From contig NZ_CP146343.1 of NCBI RefSeq assembly GCF_037055275.1, positions 5,115,001 to 5,179,000 of the forward strand: 64,000 nucleotides of DNA. Direction: 5' to 3'. Position 1 is the first letter of the stretch; every line of letters begins with the position of its first letter. This document shows positions 29,744-38,787 of this stretch, one piece after another. A model generated the notes under the pieces. That model saw only the letters and a program-made list of their open reading frames with translations, did no database searches and was not told where the DNA came from. A program made the translations under genes and the position numbers. The stretch is from Pseudomonas sp. ML2-2023-3 (GTDB lineage Bacteria; Pseudomonadota; Gammaproteobacteria; Pseudomonadales; Pseudomonadaceae).

Positions 29744-31408
29744 ATGGCGTACTACCGCACCCCTCATGACGTTACCGCTCTGCCCGCTTGGCAAGCGTTG
29801 AAACTCCACCGCGCTGACATGCAAAATTTCAGCATGCGCGACGCGTTTAACAGCAACCCCAAACGTTTTGAAGAATTCACCCTGAGCAGCTGCGGGCTGT
29901 TTCTGGACTACTCGAAAAACCTGATCACCAACGAGACCCGCGACCTGTTGGTCAATCTCGCCAACGAGGTCGATCTCAAAGGCGCGATCAAGTCGCTGTT
30001 TGGTGGCGAAATCGTCAACGCCTCTGAAGGCCGTCCAGCCTTGCACACCGCGCTGCGCCGCCCGGTTGCCGACAAACTGTCGGTGAACGGCGTGAACATC
30101 ATGCCCGAGGTGCATAAAGTCCTGAACCAGATGACCGAGCTGGTCGGCAGGATTCACGACGGTCTGTGGCGTGGTTACACCGAAAAACCGATCACCGATA
30201 TCGTCAACATTGGCATTGGTGGCTCTTTCCTGGGCCCCGAGCTGGTCTCTGAAGCGCTGTTGTCCTACGCCCAAAAAGGGGTGCGTTGCCACTACCTGGC
30301 AAATATCGACGGCAGTGAATTCCATGAACTGACCGCCAAATTGCGCGCCGAAACCACGCTGTTTATCGTTTCGTCCAAATCCTTCAACACCCTCGAAACC
30401 CTGAAAAACGCTCAGGCTGCCCGGGCCTGGTACCTGGCCCAGGGCGGTTCGGAAGCAGAGCTGCATCGCCACTTTATCGCCGTATCGAGCAACAACGCGG
30501 CCGCTGTGGCCTTCGGTATTCGCGAAGAGAACATCTTCCCGATGTGGGACTGGGTCGGCGGGCGTTACTCGCTGTGGTCGGCCATCGGCTTGCCAATTGC
30601 CCTGGCAATCGGCATGTCCAACTTCAAGGAGCTTCTGTCCGGTGCCTACACCATGGACCAGCACTTCCAGACCGCTCCGTTTGAACAGAACATGCCTGTG
30701 CTGATGGCCGCACTGGGTGTCTGGTATGGCAATTTCTGGGGCGCACAAAGCCACGCGATCCTGCCGTACGACCACTACCTGCGCAACATCACCAAACACT
30801 TGCAACAGCTGGACATGGAGTCCAACGGCAAAAGCGTGCGCCAGGACGGCACTCCGGTGTCCACCGACACGGGTCCTGTCATCTGGGGCGGCGTAGGCTG
30901 CAACGGTCAGCATGCGTATCACCAGTTACTGCATCAGGGCACCCAGCTGATCCCGGCCGATTTCATCGTGCCGATCGTCAGTTTCAACCCTGTGGCCGAT
31001 CACCATCAGTGGCTGTATGCCAACTGCCTGTCGCAAAGCCAGGCTCTGATGCTGGGTAAAACCCGCGAAGAAGCCGAAACTGAATTGCGCGACAAAGGCA
31101 TGGCCGAAGAAGAGGTGCAAAAACTCGCACCGCACAAGGTGATTCCAGGCAACCGTCCGAGCAATACCCTGGTGGTTGAACGCATCAGCCCGCGTCGTCT
31201 GGGCGCGCTGGTTGCGCTGTACGAGCACAAGGTCTTTGTGCAAAGCGTGATCTGGGGCATCAACGCCTTCGACCAATGGGGTGTCGAGCTGGGCAAGGAA
31301 CTGGGCAAGGGCGTTTACAACCGCCTGGTCGGCAGCCAGGAAGAGCCGGCCGACGATGCTTCGACCCAAGGTCTGATCAACTACTTCCGCGGTCGCCATC
31401 GCGGTTGA
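29744..31408 (+). CDS. pgi: Glucose-6-phosphate isomerase
   Basis: Interconverts glucose-6-P and fructose-6-P; in pseudomonads it works mainly in gluconeogenesis and the Entner-Doudoroff cycle. 554 aa, the length of the long bacterial form. Landmarks: [24 protein letters not shown] (phosphate-binding), [16 protein letters not shown] (signature) and the catalytic Lys near [13 protein letters not shown]. Start [10 protein letters not shown] preceded by AAGGATATCCGCAGCG. Confidence 0.98.
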   Translation: MAYYRTPHDVTALPAWQALKLHRADMQNFSMRDAFNSNPKRFEEFTLSSCGLFLDYSKNLITNETRDLLVNLANEVDLKGAIKSLFGGEIVNASEGRPALHTALRRPVADKLSVNGVNIMPEVHKVLNQMTELVGRIHDGLWRGYTEKPITDIVNIGIGGSFLGPELVSEALLSYAQKGVRCHYLANIDGSEFHELTAKLRAETTLFIVSSKSFNTLETLKNAQAARAWYLAQGGSEAELHRHFIAVSSNNAAAVAFGIREENIFPMWDWVGGRYSLWSAIGLPIALAIGMSNFKELLSGAYTMDQHFQTAPFEQNMPVLMAALGVWYGNFWGAQSHAILPYDHYLRNITKHLQQLDMESNGKSVRQDGTPVSTDTGPVIWGGVGCNGQHAYHQLLHQGTQLIPADFIVPIVSFNPVADHHQWLYANCLSQSQALMLGKTREEAETELRDKGMAEEEVQKLAPHKVIPGNRPSNTLVVERISPRRLGALVALYEHKVFVQSVIWGINAFDQWGVELGKELGKGVYNRLVGSQEEPADDASTQGLINYFRGRHRG

Positions 31409-31460
31409 TTGATAGCCAGCCAGTCTTCACCGACTGGCTGGCACCATCGAGAAAGGCATC

Positions 31461-32342
31461 ATGGAACTTATCCGCCGCCCCATCGAACGCCAGATCATGA
31501 GCCTGACCGGGCTCTCCCTCGGCCAGCTCGACCTCGAAAACCCCAAGGGCGATCCCGGCCTGTTTGGCCCGGACTCCATCAGTTGGCAGGTACATGGTGA
31601 TTTCACCAGCATGCTGATTGGCGGCATCAGCGCCTTGATGCTGCAAGCCTTGCACCCACTGGCCCTGGCCGGGGTGTGGGACCACTCCAATTTTCGTCAG
31701 GACATGCTGGGTCGGTTACGCCGCACCGGGCAGTTCATTTCTGGAACCACTTTCGGTGCCACCGGTGATGCCAACTGGCTGATCGACAAGGTGCGTACCA
31801 TCCACCTGCAAGTCACCGGCACCGGCCTCGATGGTCGCCCCTATGCCGCCAGCGACCCCGAATTGTTGACTTGGGTGCATGTGGCAGAGGTCAGCAATTT
31901 CCTCGCCGCCCACTTGCGCTATCGCAACCCCCATTTATCCGGTGCAGATCAGGATCGTTACTACGACGAAATAGCCATGATCGCTGAACGCCTGGGCGCT
32001 ACAAACGTTCCGCGCTCACGCCAGCAAGTGACCGACTACCTCGAGGCAATCCGTCCACAATTGCTGTGTGATGAGCGTAGCCACGAGGTGATTCGCCTGC
32101 TGCTCAATGCTCCCTCCCCCAGCCTGCTGGCCAAACCCTTTGGCGCGCTGATGATGAAGGCCGGGATTGATTTGCTGCCTGACTGGGCCAGCGATCAACT
32201 GGGACTGCACCAGCGTCCTCTGATTCGCAAGCTGGTGCGGGCCGAAGTGAACAGTACGGCGCCGATCCTTCGCTGGGCCGTGCGCAATGGCTCCGTGCAA
32301 CGAGCACGGCGGCGCATGGGGCTGAGCAACAAAAGCCTGTAG
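31461..32342 (+). CDS. MpaB/rubber-oxygenase-like family protein (DUF2236)
   Basis: 293 aa, soluble. The DUF2236 pattern is recognisable: [19 protein letters not shown] (the His is a conserved heme-ligand-type residue in latex-clearing relatives), [15 protein letters not shown] and [17 protein letters not shown]. The family includes fungal MpaB and rubber oxygenases, but most bacterial members are uncharacterised; no substrate can be assigned. Its stop codon lies within the first REP unit that follows. Confidence 0.8.
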   Translation: MELIRRPIERQIMSLTGLSLGQLDLENPKGDPGLFGPDSISWQVHGDFTSMLIGGISALMLQALHPLALAGVWDHSNFRQDMLGRLRRTGQFISGTTFGATGDANWLIDKVRTIHLQVTGTGLDGRPYAASDPELLTWVHVAEVSNFLAAHLRYRNPHLSGADQDRYYDEIAMIAERLGATNVPRSRQQVTDYLEAIRPQLLCDERSHEVIRLLLNAPSPSLLAKPFGALMMKAGIDLLPDWASDQLGLHQRPLIRKLVRAEVNSTAPILRWAVRNGSVQRARRRMGLSNKSL

Positions 32343-32434
32343 TCGCTGCCGAGGAACGCAGGCTGCGATACAACTGCAACGACCAATCTGACGGACTGTA
32401 CCGATGCAATCGTAGCCTGCGGCAGCGACTACAC
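32338..32434. repeat. REP pair (REPIN), TGTAGTCGCTG family, copy 1
   Basis: Inverted units: 32338-32369 (TGTAGTCGCTGCCGAGG ... GGCTGCGAT) and 32409-32434, whose complement reads GTGTAGTCGCTGCCGCAGGC... with a 7-bp length difference. The first unit supplies the TAG stop of the preceding MpaB-family gene (32340-32342). Confidence 0.82.
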
Positions 32435-32509
32435 CCATGGGTGAATTTCATGCCACCATGCCCGCCTGACTCCGAGCACAACACTCCAAGAATAAAGAGG
32501 ACTCTAGCA

Positions 32510-33691
32510 ATGCAAGATGTCGTAATCGTTGCCGCTACCCGCACTGCCGTTGGCAGTTTTCAAGGCTCCCTGGCCCATGTACCCGCCGTGGAACTGGGCG
32601 CTGCGGTCATCCGCCAGTTACTGGTGCAAACCGGGCTGGATGGCACTCAGGTCGACGAAGTGATCATGGGCCAGGTACTGACCGCCGGGGCCGGGCAAAA
32701 CCCTGCTCGCCAGGCTGCAATCAAGGCCGGGCTACCCTTCGCGGTTCCTGCCTTGACCCTCAACAAAGTCTGCGGCTCGGGGCTCAAGGCCCTGCACCTG
32801 GCCGCCCAGGCGATTCGTTGCGGCGATGCAGAGGTGATCATTGCCGGCGGACAGGAAAACATGAGCCTGTCCAACTACATCATGCCCGGTGCCCGCACCG
32901 GCCTGCGCATGGGCCACGGCCAGATCGTCGACACCATGATCAGCGATGGCCTGTGGGATGCGTTCAACGACTACCACATGGGTATCACTGCAGAGAACCT
33001 TGTGGATAAGTACGACATCAGCCGTGAAGCGCAAGACGCCTTTGCCGCCGCCTCGCAACAAAAAGCCACGGCAGCTATTGAAGCCGGGCGCTTTGTCGAT
33101 GAGATCACCCCCATCCTGATCCCGCAGCGCAAAGGCGATCCGATCGCTTTCGCCACCGACGAACAGCCTCGCGCAGGCACCACTGCCGAGTCGTTGGCCA
33201 AGCTTCGTCCAGCCTTCAAGAAGGACGGCTCCGTGACCGCGGGTAATGCATCCTCACTCAATGACGGCGCAGCCGCAGTGATGCTGATGAGTGCCACCAA
33301 GGCCAAAGCCCTTGGCTTGCCGGTGCTGGCCAGGATTGCCGCCTACGCCAACGCTGGCGTAGACCCGGCCATCATGGGTATCGGTCCTGTGAGCGCCACT
33401 CAGCGCTGCCTGAGCAAGGCAGGCTGGAGCCTTGAGCAACTGGACCTGATCGAAGCCAACGAAGCGTTCGCGGCACAAGCGCTGGCAGTGGGCAAAGAGT
33501 TGAACTGGGACGCGAGCAAGGTCAACGTCAACGGAGGGGCTATTGCCATTGGCCACCCGATTGGAGCGTCGGGCTGCCGTATCCTCGTCACCCTGCTCCA
33601 CGAAATGATCAAGCGCGACGGGAAAAAAGGCCTGGCAACCCTGTGCATTGGCGGTGGCCAGGGCGTGGCGCTGGCGATCGAGCGGGAGTAA
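32510..33691 (+). CDS. atoB: Acetyl-CoA C-acetyltransferase (thiolase)
   Basis: Biosynthetic-type thiolase condensing two acetyl-CoA, 393 aa. Nucleophile Cys88 in [11 protein letters not shown], the active-site His in [14 protein letters not shown] and the second Cys in LCIGGGQG are present. The ATG at 32510 with AAAGAGGAC upstream gives the normal N-terminus [15 protein letters not shown]. It stands alone between two REP pairs, with no beta-oxidation or PHB genes nearby, so the pathway is open; the symbol reflects enzyme class only. Confidence 0.9.
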   Translation: MQDVVIVAATRTAVGSFQGSLAHVPAVELGAAVIRQLLVQTGLDGTQVDEVIMGQVLTAGAGQNPARQAAIKAGLPFAVPALTLNKVCGSGLKALHLAAQAIRCGDAEVIIAGGQENMSLSNYIMPGARTGLRMGHGQIVDTMISDGLWDAFNDYHMGITAENLVDKYDISREAQDAFAAASQQKATAAIEAGRFVDEITPILIPQRKGDPIAFATDEQPRAGTTAESLAKLRPAFKKDGSVTAGNASSLNDGAAAVMLMSATKAKALGLPVLARIAAYANAGVDPAIMGIGPVSATQRCLSKAGWSLEQLDLIEANEAFAAQALAVGKELNWDASKVNVNGGAIAIGHPIGASGCRILVTLLHEMIKRDGKKGLATLCIGGGQGVALAIERE

Positions 33692-33702
33692 CCGCACACC
33701 CT

Positions 33703-33787
33703 GTGGGAGCGGGCTTGCTCGCGATGCAGACTACTCGGTCTGTCGGTCAAGCCGCGCGGATACGATCGTGAGCAAGCCCGCTTCCAC
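33703..33787. repeat. REP pair (REPIN), GTGGGAGCGGGC family, copy 2
   Basis: Units at 33703-33725 (identical in sequence to 19347-19369) and, inverted, at 33765-33787 with two changes. The 39-bp spacer is close in length to that of copy 1. It lies 11 bp after the thiolase stop. Confidence 0.87.
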
Positions 33788-33853
33788 ACTGAAGTTTCGT
33801 ACACCCTATTCTGCTAAACTGCCGCGCCTTATCTATCCCCCAAGGCGCATGGC

Positions 33854-34867
33854 ATGTCTTCCTTGAATCAGGCGCTGCGCGCCGCCCTCGATAACCGTCA
33901 CGACCTGTTGGCCGAGCTGCATGCTCAGGGCACTGACTGCTATCGCCTGTTCCACGGCAGCCAGGAAGGCGCTGGCGGACTGACCATCGACCGCTACGGC
34001 CCGCAACTGCTGGTGCAAAGCTTTCATCAGCGTCTTGAGCGCGATGATTTGCTGCAACTGCATGACGCGATCAATCGTCACTTGGGCCTCGACCTGTTGC
34101 TGGTTTACAACGACCGCTCCCAGGGCAATTCACGCATTGATCGCGAAGATACCGTGTACCGCGCTGAAGATGCCGCACTCGAAGACACCGTCGGCCACGA
34201 ATGGGGGCTGAAGTACCGCGTGCGCGGGCGCCATGCCGGGCAAGACCCTCTGTTGTTTCTCGACCTGCGCAACGCTCGCGGCTGGGTCAAACAACACAGT
34301 GCCGGCAAAAGCGTACTCAACCTCTTCTCCTACACTTGCGGCGTGGGCCTGAGTGCGGCTGCGGGTGGCGCCCGTGAAGTCTGCAATCTCGATTTCGCCG
34401 AGGGTAACCTCGCGGTGGGCCGGGAAAACGGCCTGCTGAACCCTCAATTGCCCAAGATGAAGTTCGTGCAGTCCGACTATTTTGCAGCCATCCGCCAACT
34501 GGCCGGCTTGCCGATTATTCAACGCCGCCACAAGCTGCCCGCCTACCCGCGACTGGATCAACGTGAATATGATCTGGTGTTGCTTGACCCCCCTGCATGG
34601 GCCAAAAGCGCATTCGGCACAGTCGATCTGCTGCGCGATTACCAAAGCCTGCTCAAGCCTGCGGTGTTGACTACCGCCCCGGACGGCGTGCTGATTTGTT
34701 GCAACAACCTGGCGAAGGTCAGCATGGACGACTGGCGCGAACAGGTTTTGCGCTGTGCCGAGAAGGCAGGCCGCCCGGTTCGCGACTGGCAAGTATTGAC
34801 CCCGGCCAGTGACTTCCCGTCCCAGGATCAGCAGCCACCGTTGAAAACCTTGATCCTTCAGTTTTAA
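33854..34867 (+). CDS. Class I SAM-dependent methyltransferase, RlmI-like
   Basis: 337 aa related to the COG1092 rRNA (cytosine) methyltransferases. The SAM-binding motif NLFSYTCGVGL and the catalytic-loop motif LLDPPAWAKS are clear, preceded by the EEHI-type domain (YNDRSQGNSR). The N-terminal PUA domain of RlmI appears missing or reduced. The rRNA target cannot be assigned. Start taken at 33854 (MSSLNQALRAAL); it follows the REP pair. Confidence 0.82.
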   Translation: MSSLNQALRAALDNRHDLLAELHAQGTDCYRLFHGSQEGAGGLTIDRYGPQLLVQSFHQRLERDDLLQLHDAINRHLGLDLLLVYNDRSQGNSRIDREDTVYRAEDAALEDTVGHEWGLKYRVRGRHAGQDPLLFLDLRNARGWVKQHSAGKSVLNLFSYTCGVGLSAAAGGAREVCNLDFAEGNLAVGRENGLLNPQLPKMKFVQSDYFAAIRQLAGLPIIQRRHKLPAYPRLDQREYDLVLLDPPAWAKSAFGTVDLLRDYQSLLKPAVLTTAPDGVLICCNNLAKVSMDDWREQVLRCAEKAGRPVRDWQVLTPASDFPSQDQQPPLKTLILQF

Positions 34868-34954
34868 AACATCCTCTGAGTACAGCGTTCGTCTCGGAAC
34901 CAGAAACGCGTGCCATACTCAAAGGCACTCCGACTGCTATAGACGACGCCCTAC

Positions 34955-37867
34955 ATGCTCAAAGGATTGATCCGCGCCATCGGCACCGTGCTGATTGCTA
35001 TCGCGCTGTACAGCGTGCTTGGCTTCCTGATTTTGCCGGGCATTGGCCTGCGCATCATCAACCAGCAGCTTGCCAACTACGCCACGGTGCCCGCCAAACT
35101 CGACCGGCTGGAATTCAACCCTTTCAGCCTGGAGCTGACACTGTGGGGGTTCAGGACCGGCGAACCAGGCAAGGAACAGATCGGTTTTGAACGGCTGTAC
35201 GTCAATCTTCAGCTCGATAGCCTGTGGACAAAAGCGTTGCACCTGGCTGAAGTCCAACTGGACAAGCCCAAGACCGAGGTGCTGTTCAACAAGGATGGCT
35301 CACTCAATCTGACCCAACTGTTCAAGTTGCCGGCCAGCGAACCTGCCCCGAGCGAACCCGACAGCAAACCGTTCCCTGTGCGCCTCGACAGCATCAAGCT
35401 GGCTGACGGCTACCTGCACTTCACCGATATGCGTCCCGGCGAACCCATTGAATTTTTGTACGACTCAATGGACCTGGAGCTGAAAAACCTCAGCACCCTG
35501 CCCGATGACAACGCCGACATGACCCTGGTGGCTGTCGGCCCGGCGGGCGGGCGTATTGACTGGAGCGGCACGTTAAGCCTGGTGCCTATAGCCTCCACCG
35601 GCAAACTGAAAGTTACCGATGGCCAGATGAAGGTCTGGTGGCCTTATGTACGCGATGCCCTGCCACTGGTACTGGAAGATGGCGTGCTGAATTTCAGCAC
35701 CGATTACAGCCTGAACCTGTCCAAAGAAACCGAGATGGTGCTGACCAATGCCTCGGCCAGCATTGCTCCGTTCAAGATCAACGCTCCAGACGGGCGCCCC
35801 CTGGTACGACTGGAGCGCCTGGATGTCAGTGACACCCGCGTGGATCTGGCCAAGCAGCAAGTCGTCGTCGGCAAGATCAACAGCCGCAACCTCGAAACCT
35901 GGGCCACCCGCGAGAAGGATGGCCAGCTTGATTGGCAAAAACTGTTTGCCACTCCAGCCACAAAGGCACCGTCCAAAAAAGAACAAGTCGTCACGGTTGA
36001 AGCACCAAAATCAGCACCCGTAGCACCGGGCAAGCCGTGGGAAGTGCTGCTTAAGGATGTTGAATTACGCGACTATCGCGTACACCTCGCCGATAAAGAG
36101 CCCAAAACCCCGGTAGCGCTGGATATCGGTCCGCTTAACTTGAACCTGCAGAACTTCGACAGCCTGAACCGCTCGCCCTTCACCCTCAAACTGGATACCG
36201 GTGTGGGCAAGCAAGGCAAGCTTGACGCCAGTGGCGACGTCAACCTGAGCCCGGTGAGTGCCAGGCTCAAGGTTACAACCAAGGACATCGACCTGCGTAT
36301 CGCCCAGGCCTACATCGATCCGTTCATACGACTTGAACTGCGCAGCGCCATGCTCGGCAGCGACCTGGCGGTCGATCTCAAAAGCACCGAGCCACTGGCC
36401 TTTACCGTAGAGGGCCGTGCACAGGTCGATCAACTGCACACGCTGGACACACTCAAAGACCGCGACTTCCTCAAGTGGCAAAAACTGGTGCTGGAGGACG
36501 TGAAATACCAGCACGGCGATAGCTTGTCGGTGACCAGGGTCAACTTCGAGAAGCCGTACGTGCGCTTCATGATCAACGACGACCGCACCACCAATATTGA
36601 TGACCTGCTGATCCCCCAACCCGCAGGCAGCACCGCCAAGAGCACCGCCAGCAAGGACAAGCCGCTGGGCATTCACATAGGCGCGATTGCGATCAACGAC
36701 GGCTCGGCCAACTTCGCCGACTTCAGCCTGACACCCAACTTCCAGACAGCCGTTCAACAGCTCAACGGACAGATCGGCACCATCGATAGCCGCAATGCCA
36801 AGCCCGCCCCGGTGAATATAGCGGGTAAGGTCGACCGTTATGCCCCGGTGACCATCAAGGGCAGCGTCAACCCGTTTGACCCGATGGCAAGCCTGGATAT
36901 CGCCACCAGCTTCAAGCGTGTCGAACTGACGACATTGACGCCCTACTCCGGCAAATTTGCCGGCTACCGTATCCGCAAGGGTCGGCTGAACCTTGATCTG
37001 CACTACATGATCACCAAGGGTCAGCTCAAGGCCGAGAACAAACTGGTGGTCGAGCAATTGCAGCTCGGGGAGAAAGTCGACAGCCCCGATGCGGTTGATC
37101 TGCCGATCAAACTGGCAATTGCTTTGCTCAAAGACACGGACGGCAAGATCTCCATCGAGCTGCCGATCAGCGGCGACCTTAACAACCCGCAATTCAGTGT
37201 GATGCCCATTATCTGGCAGACCGTGCGCAATCTGGTGCTGCGTGCCGCCCAAGCCCCCTTCAAGTTCATTGGCGGCCTGATCAATGGTGGCGGCGCCGAA
37301 GACCTGGGCACGGTTTCATTCGCGCCAGGATCAAGCGAGCTGAGCCCTGAGGCGCAAAAAGCGCTGACCACCCTGGCCCAGGCGTTGAAAGAACGCCCCG
37401 CCTTGCGCCTGGAGATCGAAGGGACTGCAGCACAGAGCAGTGATGGCCCTTTCATTGCGAAAGAACGTCTTGAGCGCGAGTTCCAGTACAACTACTACAA
37501 GATCCTCCAGCGCCGTGGTGACAAAGTCCCGGCCAAGGCGGGTTTGCTGACCGTGCCGGATGATGAGAAAGGACCGTTGCTCGAAGGCATCTACCGCACC
37601 CGTCTCAAACAGCAGCCGCCTGCAGAATGGAAAGACCTGAGCCGTGACGAGCGCGCGGCCAAAATGACCGATGCATTGATCGACTTCTGGAGCAAAAGCG
37701 AAGTGCTGTTGCGTCAACTCGGCCAGGACCGCGCAAGCAGCATCAAGGACTTCCTGGTGGACAAAGGCCAGTTGGCTGATGAGCGCGTGTACTTTATCGA
37801 TGCCACGTTGGGTGAAGCAGAGAGTGATGGCCGGGTGATTTCGCCTCTGCATCTGGATAGCGAGTAA
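34955..37867 (+). CDS. DUF748 domain-containing large envelope protein (AsmA-like)
   Basis: 970 aa. One N-terminal membrane anchor (residues 8-32) is followed by a long periplasmic region. Repetitive beta-rich segments (FSLELTLWGFRTGEPG, FSLTPNFQTAVQQLNGQI) are typical of DUF748, distantly like AsmA/TamB proteins that bridge the envelope. Near residue 790 an OmpA-like stretch appears (GTVSFAPGSSELSPEAQKAL). Role unknown; lipid transport or envelope homeostasis is only inferred. A single gene with a REP pair behind it. Confidence 0.85.
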   Translation: MLKGLIRAIGTVLIAIALYSVLGFLILPGIGLRIINQQLANYATVPAKLDRLEFNPFSLELTLWGFRTGEPGKEQIGFERLYVNLQLDSLWTKALHLAEVQLDKPKTEVLFNKDGSLNLTQLFKLPASEPAPSEPDSKPFPVRLDSIKLADGYLHFTDMRPGEPIEFLYDSMDLELKNLSTLPDDNADMTLVAVGPAGGRIDWSGTLSLVPIASTGKLKVTDGQMKVWWPYVRDALPLVLEDGVLNFSTDYSLNLSKETEMVLTNASASIAPFKINAPDGRPLVRLERLDVSDTRVDLAKQQVVVGKINSRNLETWATREKDGQLDWQKLFATPATKAPSKKEQVVTVEAPKSAPVAPGKPWEVLLKDVELRDYRVHLADKEPKTPVALDIGPLNLNLQNFDSLNRSPFTLKLDTGVGKQGKLDASGDVNLSPVSARLKVTTKDIDLRIAQAYIDPFIRLELRSAMLGSDLAVDLKSTEPLAFTVEGRAQVDQLHTLDTLKDRDFLKWQKLVLEDVKYQHGDSLSVTRVNFEKPYVRFMINDDRTTNIDDLLIPQPAGSTAKSTASKDKPLGIHIGAIAINDGSANFADFSLTPNFQTAVQQLNGQIGTIDSRNAKPAPVNIAGKVDRYAPVTIKGSVNPFDPMASLDIATSFKRVELTTLTPYSGKFAGYRIRKGRLNLDLHYMITKGQLKAENKLVVEQLQLGEKVDSPDAVDLPIKLAIALLKDTDGKISIELPISGDLNNPQFSVMPIIWQTVRNLVLRAAQAPFKFIGGLINGGGAEDLGTVSFAPGSSELSPEAQKALTTLAQALKERPALRLEIEGTAAQSSDGPFIAKERLEREFQYNYYKILQRRGDKVPAKAGLLTVPDDEKGPLLEGIYRTRLKQQPPAEWKDLSRDERAAKMTDALIDFWSKSEVLLRQLGQDRASSIKDFLVDKGQLADERVYFIDATLGEAESDGRVISPLHLDSE

Positions 37868-37883
37868 GCGTGCCGGCAAAACC

Positions 37884-37984
37884 TGTAGTCGCTGACGAGG
37901 CAAGAGGCTGCGATTAAGGGCACCACCACAAGGTCGGGGCTGCTACGCACCCCATCGCAGCCTCGTGCCTCGTCAGCGACTACA
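37884..37984. repeat. REP pair (REPIN), TGTAGTCGCTG family, copy 2
   Basis: Inverted 31-nt units at 37884-37914 (TGTAGTCGCTGACGAGGC...) and 37954-37984, differing at one base; 39-bp spacer. It lies 16 bp after the DUF748 gene. Confidence 0.87.
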
Positions 37985-38001
37985 TATTCAGCAGAAATAG
38001 A

Positions 38002-38031
38002 ACAGCCCCCGACGCAAGCGCCGAGGGCTGT
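38002..38031 (-). terminator. Candidate terminator after the BON-domain gene
   Basis: Imperfect hairpin ACAGCCC...GGGCTGT with an inner CGGCGC/GCGTCG stem, followed on the minus strand by TTCTATTTC. The U-tract is weak. It lies 114 bp beyond the BON gene stop, in the convergent region with the DUF748 gene. Confidence 0.45.
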
Positions 38032-38144
38032 AATGGCCACATCCATATGGCCGTCGCATGAACCTTGTTTCAAAGCCTGCGGGCGTACTGCTCAAATCAC
38101 CCGCTGCGGCTTTGTTTCCCCCGGTTCTACGAAATGAGGGGTGT

Positions 38145-38498
38145 TTATTCGGCTTTCAGGCCATCAGCCGAGACAGCTTTAACGCCTTTGATCTTTTTGG
38201 TGATGGCAACAGCGATGTCTTTTTGAGCTTCGGTCACTGGGACCATCGAGGAAAGGGAAACAACACCTTTGTTTGTCTCAACTTTGATATCGGTGCCCGG
38301 AATGCCTTTTTCAGTCACCAGGTCAGCTTTCACTTTGGTGGTGATCCAGGTGTCAGAAGTGGCTTCCTTGGCTTTAGTTACTTCGCCAGCAGCGACGACC
38401 ATCGGTGCCTGTGTAGTCGCTTGAGCAGCAAATGCAGCGTTGGCCATGGTCAGGGTCAGAGCGGTGGCAGTTGCAGCAGCGATAGCGAACTTCTTCAT
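38145..38498 (-). CDS. BON-domain periplasmic protein (OsmY-like)
   Basis: 117 aa. Sec signal peptide (residues 1-24, MKKFAIAAATATALTLTMAN, cleavage after A-F-A), then one BON domain (about 48-115: TSDTWITTKVKADLVTEKGI ... VSLSSMVPV ... GVKAVSADGL). BON domains bind phospholipid and are linked to osmotic or envelope stress in OsmY; a single domain here makes it about half of OsmY. CAGGAG precedes the start. Its own sigma-54-type promoter lies upstream, after the pnp terminator. Confidence 0.9.
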   Translation of the reverse strand: MKKFAIAAATATALTLTMANAAFAAQATTQAPMVVAAGEVTKAKEATSDTWITTKVKADLVTEKGIPGTDIKVETNKGVVSLSSMVPVTEAQKDIAVAITKKIKGVKAVSADGLKAE

Positions 38499-38562
38499 AC
38501 GAGTAACTCCTGTCTTCTTTAAAATCTGCGCCGTCTTATGGCAGCAGGGTTATCTCTACTAT

Positions 38563-38579
38563 TGCAGGGCCTGTGCCAA
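38563..38579 (-). promoter_or_regulatory. Sigma-54 (-24/-12) promoter of the BON-domain gene
   Basis: On the minus strand TTGGCACAGGCCCTGCA: GG and GC 12 bp apart, nearly identical to the crcZ promoter in this window. The predicted start near 38553 leaves a leader of about 55 nt before the ATG at 38498. Confidence 0.8.
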
Positions 38580-38605
38580 CTTTTTAAGATAAATTAATCC
38601 TTATA

Positions 38606-38618
38606 AATCAATGGCTTA
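38606..38618 (+). promoter_or_regulatory. Candidate IHF site upstream of the sigma-54 promoter
   Basis: AATCAATGGCTTA fits the IHF consensus WATCAANNNNTTR at every position and lies in an A+T-rich stretch (38578-38630). It is about 30 bp upstream of the -24 element, where IHF bends DNA in enhancer-dependent promoters. Confidence 0.6.
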
Positions 38619-38662
38619 CGATTTATCTCCACAATGGCGATCGTGCAGAATGCATGACGCCC

Positions 38663-38679
38663 TGCAAATTTGCATGCAA
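38663..38679. promoter_or_regulatory. Overlapping palindromes, candidate enhancer site
   Basis: TGCAAATTTGCA (38663-38674) is a perfect 12-bp palindrome and overlaps the 10-bp palindrome TTGCATGCAA (38670-38679). More TGCA cores lie at 38644 and 38651. Distance to the predicted start is about 110-125 bp, typical for an activator of sigma-54 promoters. The protein that binds is unknown; it does not match the CbrB-type TGTTAC/GTAACA sites. Confidence 0.5.
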
Positions 38680-38737
38680 GTTGCGGGTTTCCACTCATGG
38701 CCTATCGCCCATTGGCGCTGACTTTTCGTCGCCCATA

Positions 38738-38765
38738 AAAAAAGGATCCCGAAGGATCCTTTTTT
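38738..38765 (-). terminator. Terminator after pnp
   Basis: AAAAAAGGATCC, CGAA tetraloop, GGATCCTTTTTT: symmetrical, so functional in either direction, but placed 23 bp after the pnp stop. Confidence 0.93.
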
Positions 38766-38787
38766 GTAACGCGGGTATCGGGGGCTA

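Noticed and set aside
32510..33691. Thiolase as part of a PHB or fatty-acid degradation operon
   Set aside because: Flanking genes are a DUF2236 protein and a methyltransferase with REP pairs between; no phaB/phaC/fadB nearby.
35000..37800. DUF748 gene as an OmpA-family porin
   Set aside because: Only a short OmpA-like stretch near residue 790; the N-terminal anchor and long repetitive body do not fit a beta-barrel porin.
38058..38522. Plus-strand frame across the BON-domain gene
   Set aside because: Opposite to a signal-peptide/BON protein with a good ribosome-binding site and promoter; its product resembles nothing.
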